A stretch of DNA of 64,000 bases from Loxodes magnus. Lineage: Eukaryota > Ciliophora > Karyorelictea > Loxodida > Loxodidae. Positions 49,764 to 62,769 of this stretch are shown here, in pieces; position 1 is the stretch's first letter, and each line of letters starts with the position of its first letter. The stretch lies in contig CAMPDV010000011.1 of NCBI GenBank assembly GCA_946699065.1, positions 1,054,001 to 1,118,000 of the forward strand, written 5' to 3'. The position numbers were made by a program, and so were the translations under genes. The notes under the pieces are model-generated. The model did not search any database. It saw only the letters and a program-made list of their open reading frames with translations, and was not told the DNA's origin.

Positions 49764-50985
49764 TCATTGTCTATATAATCTTTTGACGAAATCTATGCTT
49801 GGAAGTGCTAAATACCCTATTAAAAGTTTGTATAAAAGAACAAAATCACTGTGACTTGGGTTCATAAAATCAACAGTTCCTCATGGATATTTCCTACCAT
49901 ATTTACTTTATGAAATTTTATTGGTAGAAGTCATAATTGCAAAAGGAGGACAAGGCCCTAAAGGTCCATTTGCCAGCAAATGTAACTTCTCCTAAGGCAA
50001 AAATTCTTTGCATGGAAATCAAGAAATTCCAGCTAATAAAGCATCTGCCATTGCATTTATTTTAGTTTCAAAAATTTCTTATTAAGTCATTGAATCAGTT
50101 TTAGCAATTATAGGGATAATTGGAACTTTCTTTTGCAACTCAAGCATAAACTATTTATCTACCTCTGTCATTCTAGGCCCTGCAAAAAAATAAAGACAGA
50201 GGTGTATTCTGCAATCTTAATGATTTCATTCAGGATGCCTCTTCATAATCTTATACTAATTCAACTAAAGTTAACAAACTTACTTTAGAACTTATATAAG
50301 TTTAAATTTATTGTTTTCATACTGAAACCTTTTTAAATCCGTATCCTGGAGTGTCAATTAAGGTTAGATTAAATGCTAAACCCCCTTCTATTCTAATCCC
50401 TTAATATTCCGCTATATTTTCCGTTTAAGTTTAAATTTATTAGTTTATTAGTTTGGCTATATTTGGCTGCTATTGCTAACTTTATTCTACTTAGCATTCT
50501 TTAAACTTAGTCATTAGAAAGGCCTTTATAAAAGTAGTTTTACCTATTCCACTTTCTCCTATGACTATTATATTAAAATGCAATGGTTTTTCAGCGTGCT
50601 TTTTGCATATATTTTAGCTCAAAACCGCGAACTCACTTGACATAATAGGTTTTCGCTGTCTTTTGCTGTCCCATAAACCATTAATAGTTTTTTCTAATTC
50701 TGAAAACGAAATTGCTTCTGAATCTCCTAGTAAAAGTTCATTTTAGGTATCGTTTTATAACGTATAATTACAGTTTTGTTCAGACTAAGTTTACAAATCA
50801 CTTTCTGTTTTATAAATAGTTTAGATAGTGTCATGACTGCATATCTACGCATTCTAATTTTACTGACTGCCGGAAATTAACGAACTTTGATCTTCATTAG
50901 CTTAACTCTCTAAAAAAGCGCTTTTAATTTGTTAATCTTCTGATTGATCTGATTGCTAGAAGCTATTATTAAATTACTGGGTCAT
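49764..50985 (-). CDS. Septin family GTPase
   Basis: A 400-residue septin, a filament-forming GTPase that scaffolds membranes. The N-terminal 125 residues are a Gln/Ser-rich extension. The G domain has the P-loop VIGESGIGKTTFIKAF (near residue 143), the switch IEGGLAFNLTLIDTPGYGFK, DCRIHLCLYFFAGPRMTEVD, the septin-type G4 PIIPIIAKTDSM and LLANGPLGPCPPFA. The septin unique element KYPWGTVDFMNPSHSDFVLL follows. A 19-nt intron at 50265-50283 is required between YISSK and LNQYK. With it removed the frame is 401 codons including TGA 49764-49766. G4 has Thr (AKTD) where most septins have Ala. There is no C-terminal coiled coil. Some ciliate septins locate to mitochondria; location here is unknown. 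Confidence 0.92.
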
Positions 50986-52520
50986 AAATTTCTACAGTCT
51001 AAACTGCTAAAGATACTAGCTATCATAATTTTACAAAATATTCAAAATATCTTTGGAAAGTTTTAAGGGTTTTATTTAAGTTTAGTCCTAATTGGCTTAC
51101 TTTTCCATTATTCTCTTTATTCAAAAGCTGATTATTTAATTTAGGGATAATTTCTGCATTTAAGAGTTAAAGAAATACTTACAAATTAATAGTTAAACTA
51201 TTTCTTTATTATAAATGCAGCGTTTACATACTTTACCTTATTTTATTGGAGCATGTTCATCTGATTCATTCAAATATTTACATCAAAAAGAGCTCTTAAC
51301 TTGCAATTAACTGTGTATTTATGCAATTTGTTGTGTGTAGTATATTTTATACCTCCATTTAATGAGTTTGCTAAATCTGGTATGAATTCATACTTCCATT
51401 AAGTCTAGTATTCTACTTAATTAGTAGTATAAAGATAAGAAATTGACTGAGGGCAAATAATAATTAAGATTAGCGAAGTTTCTAATTAGAATTGACTAAG
51501 TAAGTTATAAATACTTAATTTTAGAAAATCATAATTATGGAATCTAAGAGGCAAAATAAAAGATATTTAACTTCTTTAAGATAAAAGTATAGATATGTCT
51601 AAAATTTTATGCCTTTAGTTCACTTTATTAGAGAATTTAGATATATGATTTAGTTAGCAATTTATTTAATAAATTGGCTTTATTTTAATTTGTAGCATGA
51701 TATCCATAAAATCTACCTATCAAATAAATAGAATGATAAGTATTTTAGAACTGTTTTATTTTTTTCAGATGTAAATACTAAAAAGATCAATAAATCTAAA
51801 CTTGGGAATAGATGATTTTTTAATTATTTAATGATGCAAATTTATTTAAAGGAATTGATTGAGCAAGCTCTAATCTTAGCTTTAAAAGATTAGGCTCATA
51901 GAACATTTAGAAGTATCTTTGGCTAAAGTAAATTATCCTTTTTACTTTCTTATTTGCATCCTTTATGTTCTTCTTAATAAAATGCTTATTTAAATAATAT
52001 TCCTTACTATTCACTTATGCTAGAATATTATTATAATAGTCTTTCATTTTAGATATAAAATATCAAACACTTGAAAATTAGTCTTATCATAGAAATGAAG
52101 CTAAGTGAAATCTTAAATGCTTAAAAGTATATATAACATAACGTTATTTAAATGCTAATGCTTGATATCTAATTGTTTAGTCATTAAAACCAAGTTATTT
52201 AAAGGTAGCCTATTAATTATGAATGCTTTACATTCTAGATAAGTATTTTGCTTAAACTGAATTGAGATATTTGCTTATATCCTTATAGCTTGATAGTTAT
52301 GCATATAACTTATCAAGCTAGCTAATTTCAGCCAATTTCTTAAGGAATTTTTAAGTTTCTTGCTATTGTTTTGCTCTAAAAAGCTCTTGAGTAATAGGGT
52401 AATCTAAGGAATCAGATGCCTATTTCCTTCTTATATTATAGCTTAAAGTAACTTTATTTACTTAGGTGAATAAGAATAAATAGAGACTTAAGTTTTTATT
52501 AACAAGAGGTCTTTATTTAA
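50986..52520. other. AT-rich spacer
   Basis: About 1.5 kb between divergent genes (septin and BI-1). No gene recognised. Confidence 0.45.
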
Positions 52521-53305
52521 ATGTAAAATAAGGAAGAAAGTGATAACATCTACCCTGGAGTAAACTGTGATAAAATATCATTGGAGATAGAATCATCAGA
52601 TGAAGTATTTAGACTTTATGAGTAGAAACTAAAGAATAACTTTATAAAAAAGGTTTACTGCGTATTAACTTTGTAAATCCTAATAGTCACCTTTATCACT
52701 CTGGTTGTGTGTAATAATGACAATTTTTACCAGTTCATCTTCACTTAGGATAGAATTGCTTAAGTTGCTATCTCATCTTTGATAATAACACTATTTGTAA
52801 CTATTTTTTGTTAGTACACTGTAAAAAACACAGCAATAATGTGATTTATACTAATGACAATTTCTATGAGTTGGACTGATGCCTGACTGGCAACTTAATC
52901 AAATGCAATAATAATTTCAATAATTTTGCTTACAACCTGCGGAGAATGTATTGCAATGACGTTTTTCGTATGTATGGTATGCCTTTATTTAGAATAATAA
53001 ATTCTCTTTTGTAAAAGCTCTTTTTGTAGTCTTTTTTACCTGCTTGTTGCAATTACTTGTTTTCTAATACTTTTTTAGCTTGGGAGTTTTACAAGTAAGT
53101 TACTATATAGTTTGGCTGTACTATATGAAATTTAATATTTGGTCTTTACTTAATTATAGATGTAGATCAGCTATCTGGGAGTAAAACTTATAAAATCAAC
53201 CATGACGAGTTTTTGTTTGCAGTAATGATTTTGTATGTGGATTATTTAAGATTAGCATATAAGCTATTTACAGGGCTTATGAAGAACAATATATTAAGAA
53301 TTTGA
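52521..53305 (+). CDS. Bax inhibitor-1 / TMBIM family protein
   Basis: A 249-residue polytopic ER or Golgi membrane protein of the BI-1/lifeguard family, calcium-leak channels that modulate cell death. A cytosolic N-terminus is followed by the family start FIKKVYCVLTLQILIVTFIT and six to seven membrane helices. The signature NLIFGLYLIIDVDQL and HDEFLFAVMILYVDYLRL near the end corresponds to the conserved D-T-Q and E-Y-x-x-A-x-x-L-Y-x-D motifs. Here the Asp pair is present with a Val between. Introns 53011-53029 (19 nt) and 53095-53110 (16 nt) are both needed to join the frames. The spliced length is exactly 250 codons, ending in TGA at 53303-53305. Confidence 0.9.
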
Positions 53306-53465
53306 AACTTTCAATTAACCTATACAGATTAAATTACTCTCAAATAAATTCCCTTCTCATTAACACTTTTATAATATCAATGGTTATAGTCTATTAATTC
53401 ATTATTTCGATAATTGCCTTCTTAACAAAGAAGCATCTAAATGGTTATCTATTTTATTCATAGCT

Positions 53466-53872
53466 ATGTAAAATCAAGTATAGAATATCTAAGAGCATTA
53501 CTATTTGAATCTTATGCTGATCCCTTCTATTAAGAAATTAACCTTACTATTTCTATTTTTTTACATCCTTTAGCTGCTTCTTTTAGCTCTTTTGATTATT
53601 ATGAGTCTTATTATTTAAGTTTGATATATTAAAAAAGAACTATACTATCTCTACCCACTTGGAAATAAAGCTGATATTTTATACAATTTTTCTATTAGGA
53701 ACATTCAAAACGTAAAGGAATTAAAATTAATAGAGCGGTAATATGTGAAGCTATGGCAAATAATATGAAAGTGAAGAAGAGAATAGAATTAAGAAAGAAG
53801 GAGTTTAATAAATAGAAATTAAATTAAAATACTGTCTTCTTTGATTATTATACCACAAGACTAAATGACTTC
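53466..53872 (+). CDS. Possible small membrane protein, weak
   Basis: From ATG 53466 a frame reads a hydrophobic helix (LTLLFLFFYILQLLLLALL) followed by an amphipathic charged region (SIRNIQNVKELKLIERQYVK). It looks like a single-pass protein with a cytoplasmic tail. The TGA that ends it cannot be fixed, because two frames remain protein-like to about 53860, where the convergent phosphatase gene ends. A small intron may be missing. No family is recognised. Confidence 0.3.
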
Positions 53873-55120
53873 TCAAATAACTCGCGATACTACTACGGTT
53901 ACATCATCTTACTTTCCTCCCATGAATTTTTTATTTTACTCAAGACATTTCTTTGAAAAAGGACTAAGAAAAGTCTTGTTTTATGAGCACATCCAGGCTA
54001 TTTTGCATAATTTTTTAGATAAAACTTAGGCTGATATATTTTCATTAGAAGTTAGCTTTTGGTTTATGAACTTTTCAAGAAAATCTACTGAGAAATTATC
54101 AAAAAAGCCATCAGAAGCACAGATCACTAAGTCTCCTTGCTAAATCTTGAAGCTTATATTAGTTAATTGACTGGGTAAAGAAGCATTTTTCATTATTTCT
54201 ATTTTCTTTTCTTTCAAATACTTAGCCGCGCTAGGGTTTTACATCTCAATTTAGTTGATTTATTATGGAGTTGGCCATCTCATTATTTATAAAGGGGTAT
54301 TAAAAGAAATCTAAGTTGGTTTTGTTCCTAAAATCATTTTATACTATCCTACTATATCCTTTCTGAGTATTACAAGTTGAGAGTCTCCTATGTAGCTGCA
54401 GTGAAGTATATTATTTCTGACAAAATAGAAAATAATAGTACTACTTCCAGGGCTAGTGCATACTCTTAATGATTTAGAAAGAGATTCCTCACTCAATTAG
54501 TTCAAGATATCCTGATCCATTGAATTGTTTTAGTAGCTTTGTAGATACTAGCTGGCATAATTACAAGTATTGCTTAGTATCTACTCAGCAAAATTCCTTG
54601 GATTTATACTCCATTATTCCCAGTTTCCTACTCCGTCGGCAACTCCACAAATATTATCTCTAACTACCATAAAATCAGAACTTAAGCTTGGATCATCTGA
54701 TTCTTTTTTTGGATTTGGAAGCATGAAACCACCAGATTCTAGCCTTAATTCATTTTAGGTTTTAGTATTCTGCAGGCTTGATTAATTTAGAGTTATGTCG
54801 TTTAGACTTGGGTTGCAAGAATTAAAGTTCTATGCACTAGTCAGCAAGAATGGATCTGATTTTGATTTGGTAAATTGATTTGTTTCAATTTTTATGTGAG
54901 ACACGCCACTTTAATTTTCCCAGTAGTCATCGTCCCATATATACTGCTTAACATAACTCAAACTCTTAAATAAGAAACGATTGAGCCAGTTTCTCTTTAT
55001 TGGCCTACCTTAATTACATTATCCTTATCCTATTTCCTATTTTTAGGATTTATCCAGGCTTAAATCTCTACCTACTTCACTAATCTAATTTTCATTGGAG
55101 TTCTGATAAACGACTGACAT
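53873..55120 (-). CDS. PP2C-type protein phosphatase, PTC7/PPTC7-like
   Basis: A metal-dependent Ser/Thr phosphatase of the PPM family. The 415-residue single-exon frame (start 55120, ending in TGA at 53873-53875) has a 145-residue low-complexity N-terminus. The catalytic core follows: FMVVRDNICGVADGVGNWEQ (metal-binding Asp in ADG, with the PTC7-type GVxxW), SPGSSTIIFYFVRNN, HCSYIGDSQLVILRK, GDLVICASDGFFDNFS and the final KQDDVTVVVSRV (Asp-Asp). The acidic metal ligands are all present. PTC7 homologues act in mitochondria on coenzyme Q biosynthesis and other targets. The N-terminus here does not look like a classical presequence, so location is open. Confidence 0.9.
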
Positions 55121-55210
55121 TTTATTAAAAGGCTAGAAGAAGGGCTTTAAATATCTCTTTAAAACACTTTAAACGTATAATTATTAAACGCCTAATTTAT
55201 TGTTAAAATT

Positions 55211-56554
55211 ATGAGAAATTAAAATGAAAGCATTACTATTATTTTTAATTATAATCCTTCCTTTTAAAATTAGCCGATTCTTTATTAAACTGATATTTTT
55301 CTGGTAACATTTATTTAAAAGAATTTGACAGCCTTGCTAATGATAATTTAATTAATTATGCATAAGTAAGTTTATAAAGAAATATTCAGATAATTTACCT
55401 TTAGTTTGTTGCTACTTACTTTTTATTTTTTATCTTGGATTTTTTTAATTATTTTAAATCAGTTTGTTGTTTACTAGCTAGAATTTCCATTTACGAGCTT
55501 ATTATTTTTGCTAAACCTTAAATCTTAAAATATTTAGGGTAAATTTATGTATTCGTTTTTCCTTTTAATTGTCTCAAAGCTATTAACTATTTAAGAGTTT
55601 CTTGGACTATTTTTGTATTTTAGAATTGTGTTTTTATTATAGTATTATTCTATAGGTAAATAAGATAGATCAATAACTTTGGAATCTAAGATTTTTGTTG
55701 AATTTCCTTTGCTGATTTGTATCAAGGACAACTAAGAATAGTTCAATGCTTTGAGTCTAAATATAGTTCCGACAATTCATTAAAGTAGAGTAAGCTTATT
55801 CTGTTTCTTGATAAAAGATCCTACTTTTTATTATATATATTGCATTATAATACTCCCTTTAATCCTTATTTTCAAGCACTTCATTCCATTACGCCTAGCC
55901 GCTTGACTAAATAAATCCTGTGATATTATACTAATGCTTGCTTTAAAATTGCCCATATTTGCTATTTTTATTTTTGACTATCGATTATTTACGGATACAC
56001 TAGTTTTCCAATTATTAAATAAAAGATCAATAAATTATTACTTTACATCCCTATTTTAATCTCTAATAACTAGTCTCTTCAAAAACTTTCCATTATGAAT
56101 GCCTACTTTATCTCTTTTCTTTCTATTACATTCTTCCTTTTAGCATGGTAATTCTTGTAAGTACAGTTGAGATAGTAAAGATTTAATAATGCAGAAATAG
56201 ATATTATAACATATTAATAAGCAATAGCTTAGAACTATTGCAAGCTGTATTAGAGCTGATAAAAGTTAAGTGTTAAACATATGGCTGTAGCAACATTCTG
56301 ATAGATGTTAGTCTAGTTTATTCTTCTACATTTATTATAAGTTAAAAAGCTACTTTATGCATGATGCAGCAATTTATAATAATGTATTATAAAATATTGA
56401 CTAAAAATGTTTAGTGCTGCCATCCTATTATAATAGCTTCTTAGTCCTAAAGTAAATAATTATCAAAGCTAATACAAGAGAGAAGAATAGATTATACGGC
56501 TGTAGTAGTATTTTATTTATATATCAACAAAACTAAATCAAAAAGAGAATATGA
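55211..56554 (+). CDS. Orphan multi-pass membrane protein, 447 aa
   Basis: A single frame of 447 codons from ATG 55211 to TGA 56552-56554. It starts 91 nt from the divergent phosphatase start. About seven hydrophobic segments (FSLLLLTFYFLSWIFLII, MYSFFLLIVSKLL, YYIYCIIILPLILIF, LLHSSF) alternate with loops. The C-terminal 130 residues are soluble and Cys/Tyr-rich (IASCIRADKSQVLNIWLQQ, LYGCSSILFIYQQ). TGA serves as Trp at least four times. The family was not recognised. Confidence 0.6.
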
Positions 56555-58214
56555 GAAGATAACTTTATATAGCATTTCAATTGCTTATGTAAAGAGAGAG
56601 TAATAAGATACTTATCTAAAAGCAGATATATTTTAGTTTAGTTAATAAATCTTAAGCTTTATCTTTACTTTCAGTTTTAATTAAAAATTAAGGAATATCC
56701 AAGAGCCGATAAAAGAGAAATATATATCTAAATATAGGGGAATTTAGATAATATAATAGAAGTGATTTATGAAACATCAGTAGAAAACTTCGATAATATC
56801 TTATATAAAATTAACTTCCAAAGAATTTAAAAAGCAATATCATAGTTAAAGCTAACTAAAGACTTTAAATATTCATTCTATTTTACTTATCTGATAGCTT
56901 TATTACTTAAAGGACATAACTGCTCCCTTTGGTTTTCTCATATATTTCCTATTTTATAATAAAGAGATATTAAAATTTGCTGTTTATATTAGTTCAACTT
57001 TATATTTTTGAAATAAATAGATTTACAAGCCAATAATTTCACGTTTAGCAAACGTTAGATCAAATTGTGATAACTAAAATTTGTAAGCTAAAATAAGCGT
57101 AATAAAGTAGAACTTAGTAGTTTGTATATCTTCAATAATAAAGGCTTGCTTATTATATAACTTCACTATCATTATTTCTACCTTATAGTTTTCCATCTGC
57201 TAAGCCTATTAAAAAATACATTCTACTCTTAAGCAATCTTGATAATATTCTAGTATCATAGACATAAGTTATGTCAATAAATCTTGAAATCTACATTTAT
57301 AAAATAGCTTAAATTAATCCTAATGCTTTAAAGTAAGAATTTGAATTAACTTATAAAAGCCTTATATGTAATATAAATACTCACTAATAGGTTTAGCTAT
57401 TACTAGCATTTAATGAAATTGGCTAATAAAAGAAGCATAGCTTCTAGTACTAAAGATTAATTAAGTATAATAGTTTATTTTTCTAAGTAGTTAATATCAG
57501 AAGCATTCATCATTAACAGTTTAATAATTTAGACTAAATCTAAGGAAGATTATCTTATAGAGACTTTAGCAGAACTAGATCTTTAAAAATATTTTAAATT
57601 TAAGATTTAAAGAGACAGATATGAGGCTATTTTTAATTAACTACTTAAAAATCCTATAACGACTTTTTGATTTGGGCAAGAGATTAATTAAAATATATAT
57701 AAGGGAAACAAATGAATCTTAAAAGCCAATCATACTCTTAATCATTAAATTAAAATTGCAAGGAGAATAATTTTATATTTGGTAAGGCTTTTTCAATATA
57801 TGATTTAATTTATAATTAAGAAGAAAATATATCCATATAATATTAGTTAAACTTATTTAGGCAGCATTTCTTTGCTTATCCTGATATCCAAATTAATAAT
57901 TCTAAAATATGTGCTTTTTAATGCTACCATTATTATATAGCTTGAAGAAGCAATTTAAAACTTTAATTTAAATCCTTTATCTTTTATAAACTTGTAAAGA
58001 TGAATATCATTTATTGCTTTATAAAGAACTAATACTAATTTAAGCTTGGATGCTTAATGCTAAGTAATTTGGAGATATAATATATAATTTTAGTTTGAAA
58101 TGGAAACTCCAAATAGATACTTAGTAAACAGATAGAAGTTATCTAGAATTTAGTAGTATATTTATGTATTTTTATTAATTTAAATAAATTATCAATGCTT
58201 TTACCTAAAGCCTC
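56555..58214. other. AT-rich spacer
   Basis: About 1.66 kb between convergent genes. A slightly richer segment near 57520-57680 could be a gene remnant, but nothing specific was recognised. Confidence 0.4.
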
Positions 58215-59189
58215 TCATCTTTTTTATTCCTCTTCGTATAATCTAGAACTCCTAAACTCTTTAAAATCTTTATATTTAACATAAGCAAATTCTCCTAAAA
58301 TATAGCAAGCAGGTAGCATAAAGAAGAGAGACAAAACAAGCAGAATGATACCCATGGTAGCTATTTAATTATCACTATTTCCAACTTTGTAGGTTCCATT
58401 TAGAGCAAACTGGACAAAAGGATCTTAAAGTAATCTTACTTCAACTTAAACTCCTTCATAGATATCATTCATTGATAAATATGGAGGCTCATAGTCATAT
58501 TATCATTCGTAGCTAGTAAAAGCTTCATATCATCTAAAATACCGAACATTTAAATCACAGGAAACTAAGGTTTTATACCCTTAAGCTAAAATCCATTAGT
58601 CACCATGCTTTTCTATAATTAAACAAAGACGACCTAGCTTATTAAAGTTATAGCAGTTACCATCTTTCCATTACCCTTAGAAATTTAATCTACACATCTT
58701 TTGGTTTAACAATCGTCTAAATTTCATGAAAAGAGTAACGTTTTGAACATTAATATGAAAATTCGAACTATTTTAGTCAAGTATTTCCAAAATGAAATTA
58801 GAAGTAACATTGTAGAAATTATTGCTTATAGATCCACTTAATTAAAGCTAATTAGTATTTTAATCTATGTCTATGACTTTTCCAGATCCTAAGTATTTAA
58901 GGTGGATATAATCATGTATGTCGTCATTATTTTAAGTTCATGAATTTTCAACTTTCTTAGAAGCAGGAAGCTCTATAACTGAGGAGCTGCTCTTAAAAGA
59001 GACATTAAGATTCATAAACATGGGGTAATAGATATTTTTTCAGTTTACAACAGCAACATTAAAATTATCAATCTCATTTTTGTATTCGTGCTTGCTTGCT
59101 AATTCTATCAAACTAATACTATAGCTAGCTAGCCCAATACATACAAGAAAGAAGCCAAAGCAGATAAGGACTAATTTATTTTCCTTCAT
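58215..59189 (-). CDS. Two-pass membrane protein with large extracytoplasmic domain
   Basis: A 324-residue single-exon frame from ATG 59189 to TGA 58215-58217. A hydrophobic helix at residues 5-28 (LVLICFGFFLVCIGLASYSI) and a second near 285-305 (MGIILLVLSLFFMLPACYIL) flank an approximately 250-residue domain. That domain has several Cys (MCRLNF, GNCYNF, GRLCLI, VSCDLN) and potential N-glycosylation sites, typical of a lumenal or extracellular fold. A short charged cytoplasmic end follows. I do not recognise the family. TGA is Trp in VVNWKN and other sites. Confidence 0.65.
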
Positions 59190-62100
59190 TAATTAAAGTA
59201 TGAAACTAATGATACTATAAAATACTTTAATTATATCTTTATATTATCCTATATGTTTAAAAATAAGTCACTCTTTAATAATTAATCTTATTCTATCTAA
59301 TTTGATATTTCAGCCTATTTAAAAATTATGATTTACAAAATTTTAAAAGCTTAAATTGAGATTAATTTTACTAAGAGAGACTTATTTCTACTCTTATTGA
59401 ATAAACTATACCATAGGATTGAAATATTTATATACTCTGATATTTTAAATCCTTATTCTAGATATAAAAATCATTTTATTACTTTTCTATATAAGCAAGT
59501 TTAAAATTTTGCTTTTGCTAATTTAAATATTTAGAGAGCTTTAATTTATCTAGTAAAAAGGAAACAATATAAAGTTTAGATGAAAACATAAAATAGTCAT
59601 TCCTTTATATATAAGTATCTTGCATTTTGTATTAAGTATTAATTTTATTTAGACCCATCACTTTCTCTCTCTAGCAATACTTTTATATTTTATATATATT
59701 TTTATGAATTAGTTACCTTTAGTAAAATAAAATAAGTTAGTTTAGTAAAATAATAAAGGGAATTAAAAATTTAATTAATCGAAGTGATGCTTACTCCTGT
59801 GTTTGCTTTGAGCACAGTTAAGATTATTATAAATTTCATTTTTTAATTCTAATTTCTAGCATGCCTTTTACTATTTTTATAATTATCCTTTAATTACCAT
59901 CTCAATCCTTTTACTTCTTAGATTTTCTTTATAAATATTGCTTATGAAATCTACCTTATTAAATAGTTGAAGCAGATATAAATTGTTTTATCTATGCTTA
60001 ATAGATTATTTGGATATGATTCTAAGCTAATATGTTTTTAAATAAATTAGAAAGAAGATCGCTTTAATAAGTTCAATGCACTTCTTACATTAAGTCACTT
60101 GATATTTCTAAGTTTAAGTGATTATATTTTTAAGCAAATGCTTATCCTTTTATTAGATTTTTTAGCCCTAGAGTTTCTAATTGCTTAAAGTTTTAAATAT
60201 ATGTCTTTCTAATATAAAGATAGGGTTGATATTTTATTTATGCATAACTATTTTTTAATTAGCATAAGGAATGATAAATATTATAATAATATCTTGTTCG
60301 GAAATCTGTATTAAGAATATTAATAGGACTGCTTAATTAGCATATAGTTAATTTAATGATTTAATGTAATTATTCATAATATATTAAAGCTAAATACCTA
60401 AACTTATTATATTAAATTTATATCCTTTTACCTTCTTCTTTTTCTTTATCTTTTCTTCTAGTAGTATTTCCTATTTTTTCAGAATTAAGACATAAAAATT
60501 TGATGTATATAAGCAGACCGTCATTTTCTTATAAATGAAGATAATACAGTTATTTCTTCAATTTATGGAAGTAAGCGTAATAAGAGAATTTTCTTAGTGA
60601 TTATATTTTATAAATAGCAACAATAATATATTTTCTTTTAACTAAGTATTCTTAAAATGTGGCAGATATATAAAACTATTTTACTATTTTTTACTTTATT
60701 TGGATCTACCATACTCTTTATATTCTTGAGAACTTAAATTAAAATTATATTTTTCTGAACCTTCAACATCTATATTTCCTTCCAAAAGCACGCTACTATG
60801 TTTATTTTTAATGTTTCTAAATAATCTTCTAAAAACTTTCTCATCTTAAAAATAATTTTTATTCATTTATTTAGAAATAAATTTATCCAGATTTTAAAAT
60901 AATAAATTTAGACACTAAACATAATTATAAAGATGTAACGCTCAGAAGTTTGCAATCATAGATTTATTAATATATTCATTAATATTTATATTTTAATTAT
61001 TTTTATCATTCATTGCTTATTTATCATTTATATCAGTATGAAAGCGATTTAATATTATTAATTATTAAAACCTTCTCAATAGCCTGCATACCAGCTTTTT
61101 GCTATCTTTTATAGGCAATTTTGGTAATTATCTTTCATTCTAACTTGTTTTTAATAATGTGTAAGTTATTTTATACCAACATTCAAAAAATTTACTTTTA
61201 TCTTTATCTTTTGGCTAAAAGAACCCTAAAAATTGATATTGAGAAATAGGTATCTTTATTATAAGAATAGCTCTTTATAAATTAAATTGAAAGCTTGTTT
61301 AATAGTATTAATACACTAGCAATCCTATTTTTACTTTTCCATTATTATTAATTTCCTTGAGCACCTTAGACTAGATTTATTTGCAATAACAAATTCTAGA
61401 TTTTGATTCTTATATCTTAAACATTTGGCAAAGTATTGTATTTTGGTTATAATATATAGATAGAATGAAATTTAAGTAGGGATAACTAAAATGCGATAGT
61501 TATCTTCTATAGCTATAATTAATTTTCACTATTGCAAATTATGCTTTCAATTAATTTTAATAGATACAACTAATTTTCTAGCTATTTGCCTCTATTTACT
61601 GCTATTACGTTATGATGCTAATATAAAAATATCTAGAAATCTACTATTTTTAATTTAAGTTTTTGGATTAAGGATATTTAAGTTTATCTCTAGAACATTT
61701 GCTTTTGATTCATTAGTTTATTCATTATTATCTACAAATATAAGCAAAATAAATCATCAAATAGATAATAAATCTACATACAAAGCTATTCTCTTGCTAT
61801 AAACTTATATATTATTCAGCTTTAGTCTAAGGATCTCAACAGATTCTGATATAATAAGATTTTTACTTATAATTGAGTAAGGATAATCTAGTTGAAAGTA
61901 AAGGGAGTGCTACAGGTACTAATTGTATTGAGTAATATTAAGATTTATGATCTTATATTTCAATAAAGTTTTTCTAAAGTAACTCAGTGATTCTATCAGT
62001 AAATAACTTTTCTCTGTTCTATTTATAGTATTTCAATGCTATTACTGTAAATTACTTTAAAGCTCAGTTTATATTAATAATCAGCAGTACTAGCTTGCTT

Positions 62101-62769
62101 TTCCTTCAAGTAATGGGACATTCTTAGTTATTATTATTGCCTCTCAACTGCTATTAAATTAATTAGATATAACAGTTTGAACTATCAAAAAATGGGAATA
62201 TACTTTAATAGTTATTTCGCAAGCTTAACTTTATTTGATTATACTTCTAATTTATCTATTGAACATACAAAAGAAATAAAAATGCAAGCATTTAAAATAA
62301 TAACTAAGAACAGTCCTTAAATACTAAGCTTTTAGTAGATTACTGTAGAGTAAAAGATAAAACGAATTAATCAAACTATAGTTAGATTACAGTATAATTT
62401 GGATTTATCTATATAATGAGTTAAGAAATTAAATATAATATCTAAACTTCTTTTATCAACTTTAACGAGTTATTATAAGAAACTTGTTAGATCAAAAAAG
62501 CTAAGAATGAAACAGCTTAGAGTGATTAGCTATTCTAGCTTATATTTAAAAATGGTCTTATGGTCCATTTTTATAATTTATTTATTCTATTATATTTTGC
62601 TTAAATAAATACGTTTTTCAATAAAAGCTTTAGTACCTACTGAATGCATTCAATTGCTTGTAATACCTTTAAACGTTGTATTTTAATATTTAACCAAGCA
62701 GAGTAATTTCTTTACATATTTACTACGTGGTTTTAGGTTTAAAAGAGATATACTAATCTTGCAATAATA
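59190..62769. other. Large gene-poor AT-rich region
   Basis: About 3.6 kb in which I recognise no gene, RNA or mobile element. Composition is uniformly AT-rich with many T-runs. It separates the orphan membrane gene from the second GST copy. Confidence 0.5.

Noticed and set aside
53466-53872. Extension of the small membrane protein frame through 54180
   Set aside because: The continuing open frame runs antisense to the PTC7 phosphatase catalytic domain, which is the real coding strand there.
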